The notes below the pieces were generated by a model, which saw nothing but the letters and a program-made list of their open reading frames with translations, made no database searches and was not told the origin of the DNA. A stretch of 64,000 nucleotides of DNA from assembly GCA_018806915.1 (NCBI GenBank), contig JAGKQI010000084.1, forward strand, positions 1 to 64,000, given 5' to 3'. Below are positions 1 to 12,896 of this stretch, in pieces. How positions within the stretch are numbered: the stretch's first letter is position 1; the number at the start of each line of letters is the position of its first letter. The DNA comes from Phytophthora colocasiae. Its lineage: Eukaryota; Oomycota; Peronosporomycetes; Peronosporales; Peronosporaceae. The position numbers and the translations under genes were made by a program.

Positions 1-56
1 TCAAGCGAGCTGAGCACGTCGCCCACTGTCTGCATGGACAAGAACAGCAACAACAA

Positions 57-130
57 GCGCCCGGGACCGGGATTGAGACCAGTGACCCTTCAGGCTGCAA
101 TCAGACGCTCTGCCACTGAGCTACCCGCGC
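57..130 (-). tRNA. trnC: tRNA-Cys(GCA), indel-bearing copy
   Basis: First readable copy, 74 nt. It has a 2-nt insertion in the 3' acceptor strand, an extra base in the T loop, a swapped base pair in the anticodon stem and an A-to-G change in the D loop. The anticodon loop is intact. The defects match the noise of the surrounding 12 kb, so the underlying gene may be normal. Confidence 0.75.
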
Positions 131-669
131 GTCAGAACAGAAACAAACCTAACCCACTCCCACAAAACGCGCCCCACCACCATGCACACCACTACACCAT
201 ACCTCACACAGATCACACACAGATCACACAGATCACACACAGATCACACACAGATCACACACATACCGCATACCGCATACCGCATACTTTGCACACACAA
301 AACCACATACCGAAGAATCGTCACGTATCCGATGTCCAACGAATGGATTCTGCACCCACCGATCACCACCAAGTCACTAGCATCCATAGACACACGCAAA
401 GCCATACGCGTAGATGACGGCAGTCTACCGTATCGTCAAGTGCACTCACTACATCACCACAGTTGCAAGCAGATCGATGGCATGCTCACGCCCGATAACA
501 ACGGCACCGTGGCGACAACGCACCGTAGCGACAACATACTGAGGCGGCAATGCACCATGGCGAACAACAGAGGCCTGCAACAAAGCCAAACTCGAAATCC
601 GCAAAGAAACTCAAGCGAGCTGAGCACGTCGCCGCACTGTCTGCCATGGACAAAGAGCAACAACAACAA

Positions 670-743
670 GCGCGGGACCGGGATTGAACCAGTGACCCTT
701 CGAGCTGCAATCGAACGCTCTGCACCACTGAGCTACCGCTTGC
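670..743 (-). tRNA. trnC: tRNA-Cys(GCA), indel-bearing copy
   Basis: T arm and anticodon arm match the clean consensus exactly. There is a 2-nt insertion in the D loop, and the 5' acceptor strand reads differently (ccgcttgc on the plus strand instead of cccgcgc). 613 bp from the previous copy. Confidence 0.76.
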
Positions 744-1243
744 GTCGAACCAGAAACAAACCCTAACCCACTCCCACAACGCACCCACGCACCATGCACA
801 CCACTACCATACCTCACACACAGATCACACAGATCCACACACAGATCACACATACCGCATACCTCGCACACACAAAACCACATACCGAAGAATCGTCACG
901 TATCCGATGTCCAACGAATGGATTCTTGCACCCACCGACCACCGCAAGTCACTAGCATCCATAGACACACGCAAAGCCATACGTAGATGACGGCAGTCTA
1001 CCCGTATCGTCAAGTGCACTCACTACATCACCACAGTTGCAAGCAGATCGATGGCATGCTCACGCCGATAACAACGCACCGTGGCGACAACGCCACCGCT
1101 AGCGACAACATACTGAGGCGGCAATGCACCGCATGGCAACAACAGAGCGCAACAAAGGTACCAAACTCGGAAATCCGCAAAGAAGCTTCAAGCAGGCTGA
1201 GCACGTCGCCCACTGTCTGCATGGACAAGAGCAGCAACAACAA

Positions 1244-1315
1244 GCGCGGGACCGGGATTGAACCAGTGACCCTTCGAGCTGCAATCGAGACGCTCTACCA
1301 CTGAGCTACCCGCGC
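1244..1315 (-). tRNA. trnC: tRNA-Cys(GCA), one-base insertion
   Basis: Identical to the clean consensus except for a single inserted G between the anticodon stem and D stem. Acceptor, D, anticodon and T arms are otherwise complete. Confidence 0.83.
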
Positions 1316-1862
1316 GTCAGAACCAGAAACAAACCCTAACCCACTCCACAAAACTGCGCCCACGCACCACATACACACCACTACACCATGCACCTCACAC
1401 ACAGATCACACACAGATCCACACAGATCACACACAGATCACACAATTCTTTTTAGATCACACACACTACTGCGCATACCTCGCACACACAAAACCACATA
1501 CCGAAGAATCGTCACGTATCCGATGTCCAACGAATGGATTCTGCACCCACCGACCACCGCAAGTCCCACTAGCATCCATAGACGGGCACGCAAAGCCATA
1601 CGTAGATGACGGCAGTCTACCGTATCGTCAAGTGCACTCACTACATCACCACAGTTGCAAAGCAGATCGATGGCATGCTCCACGCCGATAACAACGCACC
1701 CGTGGCGACAAACGCACCGTAGCGACAACATACTGAGGCGGCAATGCACCATGGCAACAACAGAGGCGCAACAAAACCAAACTCGAAATCCCGCATAAAG
1801 AAACTCAAGCGAGCTATGAGCACGTCGCCCACTGTCTGCATGGACAAGAGCAACAACAACAA

Positions 1863-1939
1863 GCGCGGGACCGGGATTGAACAAACGACTACCTTCGAAG
1901 CTGCAATCGAGACATGCTCTACCACTGAGCTACCCGCGC
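1863..1939 (-). tRNA. trnC: tRNA-Cys(GCA), strongly altered copy
   Basis: 77 nt. Several insertions disrupt the T stem and variable loop (acaaacgactacc where the consensus has accagtgaccc) and the region between the anticodon and D stems. Acceptor strands and the anticodon loop remain recognisable. Confidence 0.65.
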
Positions 1940-2479
1940 GTCGAACCAGAAAACAAACCCTAACCCACTCCACCAAAACGCACCCACGCACCACATGCAC
2001 ACCACTACACCATGCACCTCCACACGCATATCACACACAGATCACACAGATCACACACAGATCACACACAGATCACACACATACCGCCATACCTCCCCGC
2101 GCACACAAAACCACATACCGAAGAATCGTCACGTATCCGATGTCCAACGAATGGATTCTGCACCCACCGACCACCGCAAGTCACTAGCATCCATAGACAC
2201 CACACGCAAAAGCCATACGTAGATGACGGCGAGTCTACCGCTATCGTCAAGTGCACTCACGCTACATCACCACAGTTGCAAGCAGATCGATGGCATGCTC
2301 ACGCCGATAACAACGCACCGTGGCGACAACGCACTACGTAGCGACAACATACTGAGGCGGCAATGCACCATGGCAACAACAGGCGCAACAAAAGCCAAAC
2401 TCGAAATCCGCCAAAAAGAAACTCAAGCAAGCTGAGCACGTCGCCCACTGTCTGCATGGACCGGAAACAGCAACAACAA

Positions 2480-2551
2480 GCGCGGGACCGAGATTGAACC
2501 AGTGACCCCTTCGAGCTGCAATCGAACGCTCTACCACTGAGCTACCGCGCG
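2480..2551 (-). tRNA. trnC: tRNA-Cys(GCA), lightly altered copy
   Basis: One substitution in the T stem, one inserted C in the variable loop and a shifted CG run at the 5' acceptor strand. Anticodon arm and D arm match the consensus. Confidence 0.78.
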
Positions 2552-3084
2552 CGTCAGAACCAGAAACAAACCCTAACCCACTCCACCAAAACGCACCCAC
2601 GCACCACATGCGCACCACTACACCATGCACCTCACACACAGATCACACACACAGATCACACAGATCACACACAGATCACACACAGATCACACACATACCG
2701 CATACCTCGCACACAAAACCACATACCGAAGAATCGTCACGTATCCGATGTCCAACGAATGGATTCTGCACCCACCGACCACCGCAAGTCACTAGCATCC
2801 CATAGACACACGCAAAGCCATACGTAGATGACGGCAGTCTACCCGTATCGTCAAGTGCACTCACTACATCACCACAGCGATTGCAAGCAGATCGATGGCA
2901 TGCTCACGCCGATAACAACGCACCGTGGCGATAACGCTTACCGTAGCGACAACATACTGAGGCGGCAATGCACCATGGCAACAACAGAGCGCAACAAAAC
3001 CAAACTCGAAATCCGCAAAGAAAACTCCAAGCAGGCTGGCAGCACGTCGCCCACTGTCTGCATGGACAAGAGCAACAACAACAA

Positions 3085-3157
3085 GCGCGGGACCGGGATT
3101 AGAACCAGTGACCCTTCGAGCTGCAATCAGAACGCTCTACCACTGAGCTACCCGCGC
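3085..3157 (-). tRNA. trnC: tRNA-Cys(GCA), two insertions
   Basis: 73 nt. One extra A in the T loop and one extra A in the anticodon stem. Both acceptor strands and the D arm match the consensus. Confidence 0.8.
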
Positions 3158-3698
3158 GTCAGAACCAGAAACAAACCCTAACCCACTCCTACAAAACGCA
3201 CCCACGCACCACATGCACACCACTACACCATGCACCTCACACACAGATCACACACAGATCACACAGATCACACACAGATCCACCACACAGATCACACGCA
3301 TACCGCATACCTCGCACACAAAACCATACCAGAAGAGAGTCGTCACGTATCCGATGTCCAACAGAATGGATTCTGCACCCACCGACCACCGCAAGTCACT
3401 AGCATCCATAGACACACGCAAAAGCCATACGTAGATGACGGCAGTCACTACTGCGTATCGTCAATCAGTGCACTCACTACATCACCCTGACAGTTGCAAG
3501 CAGATCGATGGCATGCTCACGCCGATAACAACGCACCATTAAGACAGCGCCACCGCTAGCGACCAACATACTGAAGGCGGCAATGCACCATGAGCAACAA
3601 CAGAGCGCAACAAAACCAAACTCGAAATCCGCAAAGAAACTCAAGCGAGCTGAGCACGTCGCCCCACTGTCTGCATGGACAAGAACAACAACAACAAG

Positions 3699-3772
3699 CG
3701 CAGGACCGAAGGTTGAACCAGTGACCCCTTCGAGCTGCAATCGAGACGCTCTACACACTGAGCTACCCGCGC
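3699..3772 (-). tRNA. trnC: tRNA-Cys(GCA), altered copy
   Basis: 74 nt. G-to-A in the 3' acceptor strand, several changes in the T stem, an extra C in the variable loop and altered bases in the D loop. The anticodon loop is intact. Confidence 0.7.
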
Positions 3773-4314
3773 GTCGAACCAGAAACAAACCCTAACCCAC
3801 TCCACAAAACGCACCCACGCACCACATGCACACCACTACACCACATGCACCTCACGCATATCATCACACTGGATCCACACAGATCACACACAGATCACAC
3901 ACAGATCACACGAATCATCACACATACCGCATACCTCGCACACACAAAACCACATACCGAAGAATCGTCGTATCCGATGTCCAACGAATGGATTCTGCAC
4001 CCACCGACCACCGCAAGTCACTAACGCATCCATAGACACGCAAAGCCATACGTAGATGACGGCAGTCCTACCCGTATCGTCAAGTGCACTCACTACATCA
4101 CCACAGTTGCAAAGCAGATCGATGGCATGCTCACGCCGATAACAACGCACCGTGGCGACAACGCCACCGCTAGCGACAACAGCATACTGAGGGCGGCAAT
4201 GCACCATGGCAACAACAGAGCGCAACCAAAACCAAACTCAGAAATCCGCAAAGGAAACTCAAGCAGAGGCTGAGCACGTCGCCCTGTTCTGCATGGACAA
4301 AACAGCAACAACAA

Positions 4315-4390
4315 GCGCGGGACCGGGGATTGAACCAGTGACCCTTCGAGCTGCAGATCGAACGCTCTACCACCACTGAGCTACCCGCGC
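4315..4390 (-). tRNA. trnC: tRNA-Cys(GCA), insertion in anticodon loop
   Basis: 76 nt. An extra G lies in the T stem, a G is inserted in the anticodon loop, and a CCA trinucleotide is duplicated in the D loop. Acceptor strands pair as in the consensus. Confidence 0.7.
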
Positions 4391-4919
4391 GTCAGAACCA
4401 GAAACAAACCCCTAACACCACCCACTCCCACAAAACGCACCCACGCACCACATGCACACCACTACACCATGCACCTCACACACAGATCACACAGATCACA
4501 CACAGATCACACACAGATCACACACATACCGCATACCTCGCACACACACAAAACCACATACCGAAGAATCGTCACGTATCCGATGTCCAACGAATGGATT
4601 CTGCACCCACCGACCACCGCAAGTCACTAGCATCCATAGACACACGCAAAGCCATACGTAGATGACGGCAGTCTACCGTATCGTCAAGTGCACTCACTAC
4701 ATCACCACAGTTGCAAGCAGATCGATGGCATGCTCACGCCGATCTAACAACGCACCGTGGCGACAACCGCACCGTAGCGACAACCTACTGAGGCGGCAAT
4801 GCACGCCTTGGCAACAACAAGAGGCGCAACAAAACCAAACTCGAAATCCTGCAAAAGAAACTCAAGCGAGCTGTGAGCACGTCGCCCACTGTCTGCATGG
4901 ACAAGAGCAACAACAACAA

Positions 4920-4995
4920 GCGCGGGACCGGGGATTGAACCAGTATGACCCTTCGAGCTGCAATCAGGCAACGCTCTACCACTGAGCTACCGCGC
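4920..4995 (-). tRNA. trnC: tRNA-Cys(GCA), altered copy
   Basis: Insertions in the T stem, the variable loop (two bases) and beside the anticodon stem. One C is missing from the 5' acceptor strand. Confidence 0.7.
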
Positions 4996-5526
4996 GTCAG
5001 AACCAGAAACAAGCAACCCTAACACACCACTCCACAAAACGCACCCACGCACCACATGCACCACTACACCATGCACCTCACACACAGATCACACAGATCT
5101 CACAGATCACACACAGATCACACACATACCGCATACTTCCTGCGCACACACAAAACCACATACCGAAGAATCGTCACGTATCCGATGTCCAACGAATGGA
5201 TTCTGCACCCCACCGACCACCGCAAGTCACTAGCATCCATAGACACACGCAAAGCCATACGTAAGAATGACGGCAGTCTACCGGCTTATCGTCAAGTGCA
5301 CTCACTACATCCACCACAAGTTGCAAGCAGATCGATGGCATGCTTTCACGCCGATAACAACGCACCGTGGCGACAACGCACCATGTAGCGACAACCTACT
5401 GAGCGGCAATGCACCATGGCTAACGTAACAGGCGCAACCAAAACCAAACTCCGAAATCCGCAAAGAAACTCAAGCCCGAGCTGAGCACGTCGCCCACTGT
5501 CTGCATGGACCAAAACAGCAACAACA

Positions 5527-5598
5527 AGCGCGGGACCGGGATTGAACCAGTGACCCTTCGAGCTGCAATCGAACGCTCTACCACTGAGCTACCCGCGC
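5527..5598 (-). tRNA. trnC: tRNA-Cys(GCA), perfect copy in the noisy block
   Basis: The only copy left of 12361 whose 72 nt match the clean consensus exactly, including the U73 discriminator. Its spacers still carry the insertions typical of this block, so the gene here was probably spared by chance. Confidence 0.93.
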
Positions 5599-6118
5599 GT
5601 CGAACCAAGAAACAAACCCTAACACACCACTCCCACAAAACGCACCCACGCACCACATGCACACCACTACACCATGCACCTCACACACAGATCACACCAG
5701 ATCACACACAGATCACACACAGATCACACACATACCGCATACCTCGCACACACAAAACCACATACCGAAGAATCGTCACGTATCCGATGTCCAACGAATG
5801 GATTCTGCACCCACCGACCACCGCAACCGTCACTAGCATCCATAGACACGCAAAGCCATACGTAGATGACGGCAGTCTACCGTATCGTCGAAGTGCACTC
5901 CACTACATCACCACAATTTGCAAGCAGATCGATGGCATGCTCACGCCGATAACAACGCACCGTGGCGACAACGCTACCGTAGCGACAACATACTGAAGGC
6001 GGCAATGCACCATGCGCAACAACAGAGCGCAACAAAACCAAACTCGAAATCCGCAAAGAAACTCAAACGAGCTGAGCACGTCGCCCACTGTCTGCATGGA
6101 CAAGAGCAGCAACAACAA

Positions 6119-6197
6119 GCGCGGGACCGGGGATTGAACCAGTGACGCCGCTTCGAGGAACTGCAATCAGACGCTCTTACCACTGAGCTACCCGCGC
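6119..6197 (-). tRNA. trnC: tRNA-Cys(GCA), strongly altered copy
   Basis: 79 nt. Insertions in the T stem, a 2-nt insertion in the variable loop, extra bases beside the anticodon stem and one in the D loop. The anticodon loop sequence remains readable. Confidence 0.66.
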
Positions 6198-6725
6198 GCG
6201 TCGAACCAGGAAACAAACCACTAACCCACTCCCTACAAAACGCACCCACGCACCACATGCACACCACTACACCATGCCACCTCACCACACAGATCACACC
6301 ACAGATCACACACAGATCACACACATACCGCATACCGCATACCTCCGCACACACAAAACCACATACCGAAGAATCGTCACGTATCCGATGTCCAACGAAT
6401 GGATTCTGCACCCACCGACCACCGCAGAGTCACTAAGCATCCATAGAGCACACGCAAAGCCATACGTAGATGACGGCAGTCTACCGTATGCGTCAAGTGC
6501 ACTCACTACATCACCACAGTTGCAAGCAGATCGATGGCATGCTCACGCCGATAACAACGCACCGTGGCGACAACGCACCGTGAAGCGACAACATACTGAG
6601 GCGGCAATGCACCATGGCAACAACAGAGCGCAACATAAACCAAACTCAGAAATCCGCAAAAGAGAAACTCCAAAGCGAGCTGAGCACGTCGCCCACTGTC
6701 TGCATGGACCGAGCAACAACAACAA

Positions 6726-6800
6726 GCGCGGTTTGACCGAGTTGAACCAGTGACCCTTCGAGCTGCAATCAGACAGCTCTACCACTGAGCTACCCCGCGC
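6726..6800 (-). tRNA. trnC: tRNA-Cys(GCA), altered copy
   Basis: 75 nt. The 3' acceptor strand and adjoining T stem are disrupted by a TTT insertion, and there are swaps near the anticodon stem and D stem. The anticodon loop is intact. Confidence 0.68.
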
Positions 6801-7330
6801 GTCAGAGACCAGAAACAAACCTAACACCCACTCCACAAAACGCACCCACGCACCACATGCACACCACTACACCATGCACCTCACACACAGATCACACAGA
6901 TCACCACACAGATCACACACAGATCACACACATACCGCATTACCTCCGCACACACAAACCACATACCGAAGAATCGTCACGTATCCGATGTGTCCAACGA
7001 ATGGATTCTGCACCCACCGACCACCGCAAGTCACTAGCATCCCATAGAGCACACGCAAAGCCATACGTAGATGACGGCGAGTCTACCGTATCGTCAAAAG
7101 TGCACTCACTACATCACCACAGTTGCAAGCAGATCGATGGCATGTGCTCACGCCGATAACAACGCACCGTGGCGACAACGCCACCGTAGCGACAACCTAC
7201 TGAGGCGGCAATGCACCATGCGCAACAACAGAGCTGCAACAAAACCAAACTCGAAATCCGCAAAGAAACTCAAGCGGAAGAGCTGAGCACGTCGCCCACT
7301 GTCTGCATGGACCAAGAGCAACAACAACAA

Positions 7331-7406
7331 GCGCCCGGGACCGGATTGAACCAGTGACCCCTTCCGAGCTGCAATCGAACGCTCTACCCGCCTGAGCTAC
7401 CCGCGC
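7331..7406 (-). tRNA. trnC: tRNA-Cys(GCA), altered copy
   Basis: 76 nt. A CC insertion in the 3' acceptor strand (as in the first copy), one base lost from the T stem, extra C bases in the variable loop and anticodon stem, and an altered D loop. Confidence 0.7.
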
Positions 7407-7935
7407 GCGTCAGACCAGAAACAAACCCTAACCCACTCCCCACAAAACGCACCCACGCACCACATGCACCACGCCTGCCACCACCTCACACACAGATCAC
7501 ACACAGATCACACACGATCACACACATACCGCATACCATGCATACCTCGCACACACAAAGACCACATACCGAAGAATCGTCCACGTATCCGATGTCCAAC
7601 AGAAGTGGATTCTGCACCACCGACCACCGCGAAGTCACTAGCATCCATAGACACACGCAAAGCCATGTAGATGACGGCAGTCCTACCGTATCGTCAAGTG
7701 CACTCACTACATCACCACAGTTTGCAAGCAGATCCGATGGCATGCTCACACGCCGTGATCAACAACGCAACCGTGGCGACAACGCACCGTAGCGACAACA
7801 TACTGAGGCGGCAATGCACCGCATGGCAACAACAGAAGCGCAACAAAGCCATAACTCGAAATCCGCAAAAAGAAACTCAAGCCAGAGCTGAGCACGTCGC
7901 CCACTGTCTGCGCATGGACAAGAGCAGCAACAACA

Positions 7936-7998
7936 AGCGCGGGACCGGGATTGGAACCAATGCTGACCCCTTCGAGCTGCAATCGAACGCTCTACCAC
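7936..7998 (-). pseudogene. tRNA-Cys 3' part, split by hAT copy A
   Basis: Holds the acceptor 3' strand, T arm, anticodon arm and part of the D arm. The hAT element begins at 7999 and the remaining 5' part lies at 12362-12382, over 4.3 kb away. The internal promoter is therefore broken between A and B boxes. Small insertions are also present. Confidence 0.85.
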
Positions 7999-8554
7999 CA
8001 GTGCTGGTAAAGAACAGTCTGATTATAGACACATCAGACGTATATACGAGTAAAAAGCCGCTTTTTACAGACGTATATACAGTATTTACACACAGCCACG
8101 CATAATATCGCTTAGAAACATTGGCTTAATTTTTAGTATGGTATGATGCTCTCAACCGCCGAGTGAGTCTTCTAATAAGCATAGTTGTTGTCACCACGAT
8201 CTGTTCGATTGATCTTCGCCACCCAGCAGCGCAACGCACTCCAATACCTTAACTGCTTCCAGTAAATCAAATCCTGTACCAACTTCGAGGCCATCATGTA
8301 TTCGTGCTGCCGGCATCCAAAGGCCACATGTGCCACGAGGACCTCCTCGCCATAACAAGAGCGAGCTGCAGAGAAGAAACCTACAGTGGATGCACCCTGG
8401 TAGAGGCATCATGCACGAGGAGATGCCCAAGATTTGAAGTGCCAGCTCACGATCAGCAATTGTCCAATCCAACTTGTCAATCAAGAGACGCATGGTAAAG
8501 ACCAAGTATTAGGGGATCAATGGCCGCAAGACTTTAACAAGCACCGAAGGCCAT

Positions 8555-9063
8555 CGTGTTAGCTGGAGAGGTCTTCGACAAGCGAGGACCCATTGGCAAA
8601 GGACGGCTGCAGGCCCAGGGGACAAGTTCAGTGTTCGACCCCGAAAGATATTGTGTACACCGTATCAGGAACGGGCAAGTTAATGTGGAGCACGCTCGAT
8701 CCAACTGCACCCAGAAGCCATTGTGATAGAGATTGAAAGAGCAACGGAGTGCAAAATGCCAGGCTGACATGCTGGAGATCGCCAAAATGTTGTCCAAACG
8801 AGGAGTTCCATTAGTTGTGTTCAACTGTTATGGCTGGAGCGCTTCCGTGTATGCTGCGAATGAAGAATACGATCTACAGTATTGGAGATTGAATCAGAGC
8901 GGAAGTATCACTGTGTTTATCATATATCCAGAACTATAAACTCGGATTCCAAGCTGGACTTCTGACAAACCGCGTATAAAATCGCTTACAACTCGATCTA
9001 TTCATCTCCCGGCAACGGCACACAAAGGAAACCCATCACTGGAATGAACCCGCTTTATATTGA
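8555..9063 (+). pseudogene. hAT passenger ORF, broken copy A
   Basis: Colinear with the 159-codon plus-strand ORF of copy C (32823-33302), but interrupted by many single-base insertions. It lies tail to tail with the transposase remnant on the other strand. Confidence 0.6.
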
Positions 9064-12047
9064 GCTTTGACTGAGACTCAATATGAAGTACATCGCTGAA
9101 GTTAAGAACAACTCCGGCGTAGATCTTGGCTAATCTACGATGCCATGCTGGGAAAATAAAAACAACTTCTTAAGGGTTGTTTTCTTGCCACGAGCCTGGA
9201 AGATTATTTTCTCTTGAGGAAAGTGTGGATCATTGAGCAGTGTGAATGGGTCGTGAACGAAGCCCGAATTAAATCTTCTCCGGCGCCCAGCTCTATATTT
9301 CTGGTTGATCGATGTCCCATGGCTTCATACTCATTGAAACCATGGTTTTGGTGTCGTGTGTGATGGATATCATTCGTTGTTACTGGTTTTCCAGCTTCAC
9401 TATTCTCACGCATCAGCATCAGGAATTGCGTCAAGGCATCCACCTCCAGTGCGCTGAAGGATGTCATCGTTGATGAGAGCGCTGTTGGTAATCCCACTTG
9501 CGCGCATTAACTCGACAGAATGTGGCCGGAGTGGATTCCAGTAATCCCCACTGCGAATTACTGTCACTCTCCAGTAAAGTTACTCCCAGATGTCATAACG
9601 GCGGGCGTCTGTCAGGGAGGCAACACTCAAAAAATGTAATGTCCGAGATTGGGTCAGAAGAGGCTCCAGATTCATCAAGACTCACCGCTGAAGCAACAGC
9701 ATCGCTACTGTTTCCCGATAGGTGAGTAGCAGCCAACAAGTGGACTAGCTTGAAGGTGCTGGTGAATGTCTTGGAGCAGAAGAGTGACCGGGTGTATGAG
9801 GGCGATATGGGTAGAAGATAGGCATCTTGCTGTATCTGTGTCGGGCTGTTCAACGAAACAAAGCCGACGAAGGGTGTCACGTTTTGCGCTGCCCTGCCGT
9901 TTGAATAAGGGGAGACAACGAATTGGAGATCGACAGCAACGAATGAGGACTGTCACGGTAAAATGGACGCTCGTCTGGCTTGATAACGCGCCCCACATAT
10001 TTGTTTGCCTTCGCTGTCACTCTTCGGTGATCTCTACTCGCCATTAGGTTTTCCTCCACGCTTTCGATGACGGCATCGAACGAAAGCAGCGCATGGCAGC
10101 CGCCTTATTTGCTTTTTCCGGCTTGAGGCAGTTTTTCGTGTTGGTGTATGGATTCTGGCGATCTCGCTGAAGTACCGTTCGCATGGCGCTGTATTCGCCG
10201 CTATTGACCCAGCACCCCAATGGCAAGATCGGGTAGGTTGGGACCTGCGCTTTGAGATTCTCTGATGCGTACTTCCAGAATCGAGCAATATCACCACAAA
10301 ATCACTAAGCGAAAACTGTTCGTCGTCACTTTCCGTACAGCTCACGATTGCACCAACGGCTCATTTGATCCCAGAAGTTGACCAGGATCGCGATTCGGAA
10401 AAAACGGCTTGAAGTACAGAACAGCAAAATTACCGCAAGCGGCAGTAACAGAGAGGATATTGGTGTTCTTGGTAAGTGCACGGCAGCGGTTTTCGATGTG
10501 CTCTGGATGTAAGAATAGTGCCAGCAACACTGAACAGTGGCTGCTCACAGTCTTTCCAACGCTGCTCAACCAAGTCGAACAAGTTCCTCAGGTGCGATCC
10601 AGTCAAAAACCCATCAAAAAATGTCTCGAAGCACAAAACTACATCCACGAAGGTTGTTATTATCGCGTTGCAGAGTGTAAGATGCGTTACACAGAGGTCT
10701 TATCGTCCTTCTCAGCATCTTCAAGAGATTTCCAAAAGGTATCATCTCCTAAAAACAGCGCACGGAATAAGGCAGGTCTTTGTTTGTTTGATACCGCACC
10801 ACAAATTTAGCTAAGCCGTCTTAACCCGGAGCAGAGATGCAAAGCACCCCTGCATCGAGTTCCATCTGAAGTATCGCAAAGTGTTAACAAAGCGAGTGAG
10901 CCCACCACCCACTTATCTCGTATGTACTTGCAATGGCTGCATCAACCCGTAGAGCCGCACTTTGAAGACGAAGCGTTCAGTGCACATTTTACAGCGGATG
11001 CAGCTTGGTCTGCAACGTTATAGAAACTGGGTGTTTTTCAAAAGGCAAGCTTTTGACGAGATTATTAATATCGTGGGCAAAGCATTTTTCCAAGAAGTAA
11101 ATATTTGGCCCATCGTAAAGCTAAGATTCCGCGTGCTCGGCGACACTGATCCCCCCAGCCGTCATCAGTAATTGATATAGATCAATAACCCATTCATCCC
11201 GTAATAGTTTAATTATCAAATTTTCCATTTGACGGGCGATCGCACAACCGTGGTGATCGGAATCGACCTTGTGCATACCTTCCAATGTATACATTTCCAA
11301 AAGAGTTAGATGAACACCCAGCAAATGCGTTTTTACTAGCGATATTCTGGCAAACGTCACTCAAAAATTTATGCCGACCTCCAGTGGTGTCCTGTACCTT
11401 TCGTAGCGCTGCAGCACTCTGCTCCCTGATTACTCTTTGGCGCACGCATCAAGTTAAGATCGCGTCCACCAAATACGCGTCGTGATGGTAGTAAACCTGC
11501 TACGCTGGGTTCAGAAACTCAAAGACCGTAAAAAGGATTGCCGGATGCTCCACAAACGTAATCCGGTAATGCCAACTTGATACTTGAAATTCAGCAACAA
11601 CCTTTCCAGCTGGACGTTGGTGATGAGGGTGGAGCTAATAACGGAGCCCCCTAGGCTCAATTTTATCTCCAACTGATGATGTAACACGGGATTCGCTTAC
11701 CGCTCATTGCCCTACTTTTCCATAAAGGTTTTCGCTGTGGAAGTTGCGGGTGCTGCTGCTGCGGCGTGGCTGCGGTTGCGGTTGCTGCTCTTCTTCAACA
11801 ATACCTGTGATATCGTTGAAGATGCCTTGTGAAATTCTCGACGCGTCAGCAATGATCTTTTCACCGGGCATAGGGGAATCAGGCTCGCGACGACTCCGGG
11901 GTTTGCAGTGAGCGCGCTTTTGAAGGCGCATTTCGTGAAGGCATGGAGGCAGTGCCGACAGCGAACAAAGTAATGTGTCTTATTTGCCATCGGCCCAGAG
12001 ACTTTAACAAAGTGTTTTCGAGCAGCACTCGGAGGGCCGTCCCACAT
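9002..12047 (-). pseudogene. hAT transposase, copy A, many frameshifts
   Basis: Fragments in all three frames match copy B in order, including the CERYFSE dimerisation segment and the BED-finger region near the right end. The frame changes every few tens of codons. The changes are mainly insertions rather than substitutions, which favours sequence error over ancient decay. Confidence 0.75.
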
Positions 12048-12361
12048 ACCCTAGCAAGATCTGTTAAACGGCGAAGAACAGGGAGGTAGCGTTGTTCTTC
12101 GATGTTGCTACAAATGTATGAATCTCAAAAAATCCTAGAATAGGATAACCTAAATTAGGATAATGAATTGGGCTATTATTTGGACATCTGAGGTACACTG
12201 TCTAAACTGGTCAAAGACGCACTTGGTACATTGTACCGTGGGCTCTTTTGCTCAATGTTTCTGAGACAGCAAAAGGTACTGATCTAAACAGTCTTTTAGC
12301 AGGGTGTTAATACGCGCGTCTTTTCGAACAGTTAACGTCTAAACCGTTACTGCCACCACTG

Positions 12362-12382
12362 CTACCACTGAGCTACCCGCGC
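12362..12382 (-). pseudogene. tRNA-Cys 5' part beside hAT copy A
   Basis: Carries the 5' acceptor strand and most of the D arm, beginning with the duplicated CTACCAC (plus strand). It is the partner of 7936-7998. Confidence 0.85.
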
Positions 12383-12896
12383 GTCGAACCAGAAACAAAC
12401 CCTAACCCACTCCACAAAACGCACCCACGCACCACATGCACACCACTACACCATGCACCTCACACACAGATCACACACAGATCACACAGATCACAGATCA
12501 CACACAGATCACACACATACCGCATACCTCGCACACACAAAACCACATACCGAAGAATCGTCACGTATCCGATGTCCAACGAATGGATTCTGCACCCACC
12601 GACCACCGCAAGTCACTAGCATCCATAGACACACGCAAAGCCATACGTAGATGACGGCAGTCTACCGTATCGTCAAGTGCACTCACTACATCACCACAGT
12701 TGCAAGCAGATCGATGGCATGCTCACGCCGATAACAACGCACCGTGGCGACAACGCACCGTAGCGACAACATACTGAGGCGGCAATGCACCATGGCAACA
12801 ACAGAGCGCAACAAAACCAAACTCGAAATCCGCAAAGAAACTCAAGCGAGCTGAGCACGTCGCCCACTGTCTGCATGGACAAGAGCAACAACAACA

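Larger units (their letters stand above)
7999..12361. mobile_element. hAT transposon, copy A (indel-rich)
   Basis: Begins CAGTGCTGG and ends CCACCACTG, giving short imperfect terminal inverted repeats starting CAGTG as is typical of hAT elements. It is flanked on both sides by CTACCAC (7992-7998 and 12362-12368), a 7-bp duplication of the tRNA target. At 4363 bp it is about 220 bp longer than copies B and C although colinear with them. The extra length is scattered 1-3 bp insertions. Gene content is the same as copy B. Confidence 0.88.
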
